Assembly: GCA_033722135.1 (NCBI GenBank)
Contig: JAWVZO010000081.1
Span: 1 to 10,696, forward strand
Direction: 5' to 3'
Source of the DNA: QNFN01 sp033722135
GTDB lineage: Bacteria > Pseudomonadota > Gammaproteobacteria > QNFN01
DNA: 10,696 bases
In this document: positions 6,602 through 10,696 of the stretch, piece after piece
Numbering within the stretch: position 1 is the first letter of the stretch
How the letters are laid out: every line of letters begins with the position of its first letter
Position numbers and translations under genes: made by a program
Notes under the pieces: model-generated
The model's input: only the letters and a program-made list of their open reading frames with translations
What the model was told of the DNA's origin: nothing
Database searches by the model: none

Positions 6602-6644
6602 CTTGACAGTTAGGAATAAGTCGTATTAGACTGACTACGAATAA
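6583..6644 (+). repeat. Three imperfect tandem repeats before the cyclase gene
   Basis: GACTGTCTAGGTATAA (6585-6600), GACAGTTAGGAATAA (6605-6619) and GACTGACTACGAATAA (6629-6644) align with few changes, at spacings of 20 and 24 bp. The first and third include the near-identical 11-mers TAGACTGTCTA (6583-6593) and TAGACTGACTA (6627-6637), 44 bp or about four helical turns apart. The even phasing on one face of the helix suggests cooperative binding of a regulator, possibly the DNA-binding head of the cyclase itself. Confidence 0.55.
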
Positions 6645-6670
6645 GAACGAATCCGCGGGGTAACACCGAC

Positions 6671-8257
6671 ATGAACGCCGAGCGGTACATAACGAGCAAG
6701 GACGTTCTCGAGCAGGCGGGGATCTCGAGAGCCACCCTCAACAACTACATCAGCCAGGGCCTGCTCCCGCGGCCGGTCGTCGCTCCCGGGGACCGGAAGA
6801 CCAGCGATGCACCTCGCATCGGCCATTTCCCCGAATCGATCCTGGACACCATAGAGACCATCACCGCGCTCAAGAGACAGGGCCTGAGGCTCGCCGAGAT
6901 CGCCGAGCGGCTGGCTTCCTCGCCCGAGAGCGGTCCAGACGCCGAACGCGTGGTGGCCAGGGCCATGGCCACCCGCAGGACGGAGGCGCGGAAGGCCGCC
7001 CCGATCGAGACGGCGGCGATCGCGCACCAGGCGCCGGGCTACACCCCCATCCAGCTCGACGGACCGCTGCGCCTCACCGTAGAGGACCTGGCTCATCCGG
7101 CCTACATGGTCAACCGTCGCTTCGAGTTGGAGTGGTGCAACTCCCGCGCGCTGGACGAGTTCTTCGGCCTGCCGCAGGGCGACGGCCTCGCCGATGGCCG
7201 GAGCCTGTTCCGCGCGTTCATCCAGACCGGGCTCACCACCCGGTTCGAAGGCTGGGAGGAACTGGCGCGTTTCCACCTCGCGGTGGCCAAGAACTTCCTC
7301 AGCCACGAGCAGCTGCTGGCCGTGGCGCACGGCGACGACCGCTTCCTGGCCAGGCGGATGATCCAGGCCTACGAAGAGATCGAGCCGGCCGGGGCGGAGG
7401 GGGGCGTGCTCGGCACCGAGGTCAACCTCGCCGCACCCGGACACCCCGCGCAGTGGTTCAAGATCTACTGCTCGTTCTTCCGCGAGGGGCTCTTCTTCAC
7501 CTACGCCCCGCTGACCGAGGACCAGGACTCGATCCTGACCCTGCTCGCCAGGCGCGACCTGGTCATCCGTGACCTGCTGAAGAAGCGCCGGCCGCACCTG
7601 ACCCAGCTCGCCGTGCTGACGGCCGATCTCCAGGGATCGTGCAAGATCTGCGCGGAACTGCCTCCGGAGGAGTATTTCGAGCTGATCAACGAGGTGTGGT
7701 CGTCGATGGAACCGCTCCTGCGCCGCTACTACGCCACCCACGGCAAGCACGTCGGCGACGGGATGCTCTACTACTTCCTTCCTCAGCCCGACTCGAACTA
7801 CGTCATGAACGCGGTGCGCTGCGGCGTCGAGATGCGCGAGATGATGCGCGAGATCGACGACCGCTGGACGCGCAAGAAGAACTGGGTCAACCGCCTGCGC
7901 CTGAACATCGGCATCGACGAGGGGCAGGAGTGGTTCGGCACCTACCAGACCCCGACCCACCTCGAGTTCACCGCGCTCGGCGACACCATCAACAACGCTT
8001 CGCGGCTCAGCGATTTCGCCACCGAGGGCACGATCTGGGTGACCAAGAACGTGCTCGGTCGGCTCTCGGGCGAGGAGCGCGAACGGCTCACCTTCGGGGT
8101 GCGCAGGCAGGGGGCGGACGGCGAGGAGATTCTGGTCAGCTCGACCTTTGCGCGGATCGGCAACCTCGTCGAGTCACGGCAGATCTCCGACATCAAGTAC
8201 CGCGACGTCGCGGCCCTGCCGGTGACCGAGGTGCTGGAATATCGCGAACGGCGGTGA
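6671..8257 (+). CDS. MerR-type HTH / PAS-like sensor / class III adenylate cyclase fusion
   Basis: This 528-residue protein joins three parts. Residues 5-82 are a MerR-type winged helix-turn-helix (YITSKDVLEQAGISRATLNNY…GLLPRP…ALKRQGLRLAEIAERL). Residues about 131-290 read as a PAS-fold sensor resembling the ligand domain of MmyB-like regulators: HPAYMVNRRFELEWCN, then RSLFRAF and WEELARF. Residues about 310-490 are a class III nucleotide cyclase domain. Its catalytic set is complete: metal aspartates D319 and D363, adenine-selecting K359, T434 in the companion position (class IIIb pattern), and transition-state N441 and R445. It should therefore make cAMP from ATP as a dimer. No membrane segment is seen, so it is cytoplasmic. 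The ATG at 6671 has only a weak GGGGT ribosome site. The pairing of a DNA-binding head with an intact cyclase is unusual. Which ligand it senses is unknown, and DNA binding to the repeats upstream is inference. Confidence 0.9.
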   Translation: MNAERYITSKDVLEQAGISRATLNNYISQGLLPRPVVAPGDRKTSDAPRIGHFPESILDTIETITALKRQGLRLAEIAERLASSPESGPDAERVVARAMATRRTEARKAAPIETAAIAHQAPGYTPIQLDGPLRLTVEDLAHPAYMVNRRFELEWCNSRALDEFFGLPQGDGLADGRSLFRAFIQTGLTTRFEGWEELARFHLAVAKNFLSHEQLLAVAHGDDRFLARRMIQAYEEIEPAGAEGGVLGTEVNLAAPGHPAQWFKIYCSFFREGLFFTYAPLTEDQDSILTLLARRDLVIRDLLKKRRPHLTQLAVLTADLQGSCKICAELPPEEYFELINEVWSSMEPLLRRYYATHGKHVGDGMLYYFLPQPDSNYVMNAVRCGVEMREMMREIDDRWTRKKNWVNRLRLNIGIDEGQEWFGTYQTPTHLEFTALGDTINNASRLSDFATEGTIWVTKNVLGRLSGEERERLTFGVRRQGADGEEILVSSTFARIGNLVESRQISDIKYRDVAALPVTEVLEYRERR

Positions 8258-8272
8258 TGCGCTGCCGCGCCG

Positions 8273-8287
8273 GCCGGTCACACCGGC
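8273..8287. other. Short hairpin between convergent genes
   Basis: GCCGGT (8273-8278) and ACCGGC (8282-8287) form a six-pair stem with a three-base loop. It overlaps the stop codon of the minus-strand gene and lies 15 bp after the cyclase stop. It may slow transcription from both sides, but no T-run is present. Confidence 0.35.
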
Positions 8288-8595
8288 GGGACGAGCGGGG
8301 CGTGCGCCAGGAACCAGGCGAACCCGCCGTCGAGGAATAGCGAGAGCAGCAGCAGGTAGAGCAGCAGCTGCTGCCGGAGCTCCACCCTGTCGACCCGGCC
8401 GACCACGTCGCCGAGTTCGCCGGCGAGCGTCTCGATGCGCCCGGAGAGGGCGTCGCGGGTGCCGGCGAGCTGTTCCGCCAGGCGGTCGTAGAGATCGCTG
8501 CCGAGCAGGCTCGCCGTGGCGACGACGGGGGTCGCGGCGGCCGCGGCGGCGGTGGCGCCGCGCGAAGCGGCGGAGAGGAAATCGCGTCGGTTCAT
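8278..8595 (-). CDS. Small membrane-anchored protein with Tat-like signal, unknown function
   Basis: The 105-residue product begins with MNRRDFLSAASRGATAAAAAA, a twin-arginine (RRDFL) motif followed by a weakly hydrophobic alanine run, as in Tat export signals. Residues about 32-70 are charged and predicted helical or coiled-coil (LAEQLAGTRDALSGRIETLAGEL). Residues about 74-98 form one hydrophobic segment (QLLLYLLLLSLFLDGGFAWFL), likely a C-terminal membrane anchor. I do not recognise the family. The overall plan, tail-anchored with a short helical domain, could suit a partner subunit. The ribosome site is weak (GGGGA about ten bases before the ATG). It is convergent with the cyclase 20 bp away and divergent from the ATP-grasp operon. 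Codon bias fits its neighbours, so I think it is a real gene. Confidence 0.7.
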   Translation of the reverse strand: MNRRDFLSAASRGATAAAAAATPVVATASLLGSDLYDRLAEQLAGTRDALSGRIETLAGELGDVVGRVDRVELRQQLLLYLLLLSLFLDGGFAWFLAHAPLVPPV

Positions 8596-8640
8596 GTGTC
8601 GTTCATCCCCATGGCGTCAGGATGGGCCTGTCCCCACTCT

Positions 8641-8670
8641 AACCTGAGACAGGCCGGCCTGTTCGAGGTT
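8641..8670. repeat. 30-bp imperfect palindrome, possible enhancer site
   Basis: AACCT (8641-8645) and AGGTT (8666-8670) flank a perfect 14-bp palindrome ACAGGCCGGCCTGT (8649-8662) on the same centre; 12 of 15 base pairs are symmetric. It lies about 190 bp before the predicted sigma-54 start, within the range where enhancer-binding activators act, and about 50-75 bp before the divergent small gene. Confidence 0.45.
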
Positions 8671-8820
8671 CGGCGACAGCTTCGTCGGCTCCGGTTCGAC
8701 ACGGCCCCGCTGACCGCGTGGCATGCACCGGCATCGTGCACGGTCCGGACCCCGTGCCTCGCGCTGGTGCCGAACCCGTCGCGCGGGCCGGATACCGCTC
8801 GCCGATACTGACCCGCAACA

Positions 8821-8836
8821 TGGCAGCCATCTTGCT
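8821..8836 (+). promoter_or_regulatory. Sigma-54 (-24/-12) promoter of the ATP-grasp operon
   Basis: TGGCAGCCATCTTGCT matches the RpoN consensus TGGCAC-G-N4-TTGCW except at two less conserved positions. The invariant GG (8822-8823) and GC (8834-8835) have the required ten-base gap. Transcription would start near 8847, only 30 nt before the ATG at 8877. Such promoters require an enhancer-binding activator with ATPase activity; none is encoded in this window. Confidence 0.65.
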
Positions 8837-8876
8837 TCACTACCATACTCGCGCCATCGGGACCGACGGGCAGATC

Positions 8877-10313
8877 ATGGACACCTACCGCAGCGAGGAC
8901 TCGGGTTTCTTCGACGAAATGGTCGAGGCCGGCGGTGAACTCCGTGCCCCGTACCGTCACGTCGGTGCCTGGCTCAACGAGCAGACGCGCGGCGCGCTCC
9001 GACGCAAGCGCGAAGAGGCCGACACCATCTTCCGTCGGCTCGGCATCACCTTCGCCGTCTACGGCGCCCAGGAGGCCTCCGAGCGGCTGATCCCGTTCGA
9101 CATCATCCCGCGCATCCTCTCCGCGGGCGAATGGCGGCGCCTGGAGCGCGGCATCGAGCAGCGCGTGCGCGCGCTCAACGCCTTCCTCGAGGACGTCTAC
9201 CACCGTCAGGAGATCGTCCGCGCCGGGCGCATCCCGATGGAGCTGATCGTCCGCAACGACGCCTACCTTCCGGCCATGGGCGATTTCACGCCCCCGCGCG
9301 GGATCTACGCGCACATCATCGGTGTCGACCTCGTCAGGACCGGTCCGGACGAGTTCTTCGTGCTCGAGGACAACCTGCGCACGCCCTCCGGCGTCTCGTA
9401 CATGCTCGAGAATCGCGAGGCGATGATGCGCATGTTTCCCGAGCACTTCGCGACCCAGCGCATCGCCGCCGTGGAGCGCTACCCGGAGCACCTGCGCGCG
9501 ACTCTCGAGGCCGTGGCCCCGCCGGCCTGCGACGGCGAGCCGACGGTCGTGGTGCTCTCTCCGGGCATCCACAACTCGGCCTACTTCGAGCACGCCTTCC
9601 TCGCCGACCAGATGGGGGTGCAGCTGGTGTTCGGCACCGACCTGTTCATCGACGAGGGGACGCTGTTCATGCGCACCACCCGTGGCCGCGAGCGGGTCGA
9701 CGTGGTCTACCGCCGGATCGACGACGACTTCCTCGACCCGCTGACCTTCCGTCCCGATTCGATGCTCGGCGTGGTCGGGCTGTTCGACCTCTACCGCGCC
9801 GGACGCGTGACCATCGTCAACGCGCCGGGCACCGGCATCGCCGACGACAAGGCGATCTACTCCTACCTGCCGGAGATCGTCGAGTTCTACACCGGCCAGC
9901 CGCCGCTGCTCGGCAACGTGCCGACCTGGCGCTGCGGGGAGCCCGACGCGCTGCGCTACGTCCTCGACCACCTCGACGAGCTGGTGATCAAGGAGGTCCA
10001 CGGGTCCGGCGGCTACGGCATGCTGGTCGGCCCGGCGGCCAGCAAGCGCGAACTGGCCAGGTTCCGCACGCTGCTGAAGGCGCGCCCCGGCAACTACATC
10101 GCCCAGCCCACGCTGGCGCTGTCGACCTGCCCGGCGTTCACCGGCAGCGGCATCGCCCCGCGCCACGTCGACCTCCGTCCGTTCGTGCTGATCGGCGACC
10201 GCCTGCGCATCACCCCCGGGGGCCTGACCCGCGTCGCTCTGAAGAAGGGCTCCCTGGTGGTCAACTCGTCGCAGGGCGGGGGCACCAAGGACACCTGGGT
10301 GCTGGAGGACTGA
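8877..10313 (+). CDS. Circularly permuted type 2 ATP-grasp protein
   Basis: This protein belongs to the circularly permuted ATP-grasp family (formerly DUF404/DUF407), predicted amidoligases that join a carboxylate to an amine using ATP. These genes usually cluster with alpha-E and transglutaminase-like genes in a poorly understood peptide-making or peptide-modifying system. Family landmarks in order are DSGFFDEM near the start, ERLIPFDIIPRILSAGEW, VLEDNLRTPSGVSYMLENR, VNAPGTGIADDKAIYSYLPE, LVIKEVHGSGGYGMLVGP (nucleotide-binding loop) and NSSQGGGTKDTW at the C-terminus. I place the start at the ATG at 8877, giving 478 residues, the usual length. In-frame codons reach back to 8718, but that part shows no family similarity and lies before or within the sigma-54 promoter. 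No clear Shine-Dalgarno precedes the ATG. The alpha-E gene follows after two bases. Confidence 0.92.
   Translation: MDTYRSEDSGFFDEMVEAGGELRAPYRHVGAWLNEQTRGALRRKREEADTIFRRLGITFAVYGAQEASERLIPFDIIPRILSAGEWRRLERGIEQRVRALNAFLEDVYHRQEIVRAGRIPMELIVRNDAYLPAMGDFTPPRGIYAHIIGVDLVRTGPDEFFVLEDNLRTPSGVSYMLENREAMMRMFPEHFATQRIAAVERYPEHLRATLEAVAPPACDGEPTVVVLSPGIHNSAYFEHAFLADQMGVQLVFGTDLFIDEGTLFMRTTRGRERVDVVYRRIDDDFLDPLTFRPDSMLGVVGLFDLYRAGRVTIVNAPGTGIADDKAIYSYLPEIVEFYTGQPPLLGNVPTWRCGEPDALRYVLDHLDELVIKEVHGSGGYGMLVGPAASKRELARFRTLLKARPGNYIAQPTLALSTCPAFTGSGIAPRHVDLRPFVLIGDRLRITPGGLTRVALKKGSLVVNSSQGGGTKDTWVLED
10304..10308 (+). promoter_or_regulatory. Ribosome binding site of the alpha-E gene
   Basis: GGAGG lies inside the last codons of the ATP-grasp gene, seven bases before the ATG at 10316, consistent with translational coupling. 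Confidence 0.6.
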
Positions 10314-10315
10314 GC

Positions 10316-10696
10316 ATGACGATGCTGGGCCGCACCGCCGCCAGCCTCTTCTGGATGTGCCGCTACATGGAGCGCGCCGAGAACCTGGCCCGCCTGCTCG
10401 AGGTCGGCTACCGGATCTCGCTGACCCCGGGTATCGGCGGGCACCGGAACGAGTGGCGTTCGACCCTCGTTTCCGCCGCCAGCCTCGACAGCTACCTTGC
10501 CCGCTACGGCGAGGCCGAAGAGGTCGACCCGCAACGGGTCGTCCAGCACCTGCTGTTCGATCCCGGGAACAGCTCTTCGGTGCACGCCTGCCTCGAGGCG
10601 GCGCGCAACAACGGCCGCGGCGTGCGCACCGCGCTCACCCGCGACATGTGGGAGGGGCGGGGCAAGACCACGGGGGGGGTGGAGGCCCCCCGCCCC
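10316..10696 (+). CDS. Alpha-E domain protein, 3' end beyond the window
   Basis: Only the first 127 codons are present. The start MTMLGRTAASLFWMCRYMERAENLARLLEVGYR (given here in part: LFWMCRYMERAENLARLLEV) is the conserved N-terminus of the alpha-helical alpha-E domain. The WRSTLVSA, FDPGNSSSVHACLEAARNN and TRDMWE segments follow in the expected order. Alpha-E proteins are the constant partner of circularly permuted ATP-grasp genes. Their own biochemical role is not established. The gene begins two bases after the ATP-grasp stop and shares its sigma-54 promoter. After MWE (near 10654) the reading departs from the family, which normally continues with an asparagine- and tryptophan-containing helix; the DNA there is a run of G and C that may be low-quality sequence. 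Confidence 0.9.
   Translation, partial: MTMLGRTAASLFWMCRYMERAENLARLLEVGYRISLTPGIGGHRNEWRSTLVSAASLDSYLARYGEAEEVDPQRVVQHLLFDPGNSSSVHACLEAARNNGRGVRTALTRDMWEGRGKTTGGVEAPRP

Noticed and set aside
6635..7960. 441-codon minus-strand open frame over the cyclase gene
   Set aside because: Antisense to a multidomain protein with a complete catalytic set; no recognisable domain.
8718..8876. N-terminal extension of the ATP-grasp protein
   Set aside because: Lacks family similarity and overlaps the sigma-54 promoter, so the extension is unlikely to be transcribed from it.
8592..10166. 524-codon minus-strand open frame over the ATP-grasp gene
   Set aside because: Antisense to the clearly conserved ATP-grasp protein; composition is typical of a shadow frame.

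Overview
This window looks like chromosomal DNA from a high-GC proteobacterium. A gammaproteobacterium is likely, because it carries glutathione-linked formaldehyde oxidation and a circularly permuted ATP-grasp/alpha-E pair, but no marker here fixes the taxon. Most of the DNA is very GC-rich. The left end (about 300-2280) looks less GC-biased, and the spacer before the cyclase (about 6510-6650) is strikingly AT-rich.

Left block (about 300-3130): a TetR-family regulator on the minus strand faces an operon on the plus strand. The operon encodes S-(hydroxymethyl)glutathione dehydrogenase (frmA) and S-formylglutathione hydrolase (fghA). Together the two enzymes turn the formaldehyde-glutathione adduct into formate and free glutathione. 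The divergent promoters overlap around a perfect 14-bp palindrome that lies between the -35 and -10 boxes of frmA. This is the expected layout for TetR-type control of both genes.

Middle block (about 3400-8260): a polytopic membrane permease on the minus strand appears to have lost its proper N-terminus to a one-base frameshift in a homopolymer. A secreted all-helical protein made of three diverged repeats follows on the plus strand. A 590-bp spacer packed with palindromes and imperfect tandem repeats then leads into a multidomain protein: MerR-type DNA-binding head, PAS/MmyB-like sensor and a class III adenylate cyclase with every catalytic residue in place. A one-protein ligand-sensing, DNA-binding and cAMP-making regulator, next to what may be its own operator array, is the most unusual system in the window.

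Right block (about 8278-10696): a small Tat-signal-like, membrane-anchored protein lies on the minus strand. Divergent from it is an operon with a circularly permuted type 2 ATP-grasp protein and an alpha-E protein that runs off the window. A well-matched sigma-54 (-24/-12) promoter sits 40 bp before the ATP-grasp ATG and decides which start is used. The last 40 or so bases are homopolymer-rich, do not fit the alpha-E family, and probably reflect poor sequence at a contig end.
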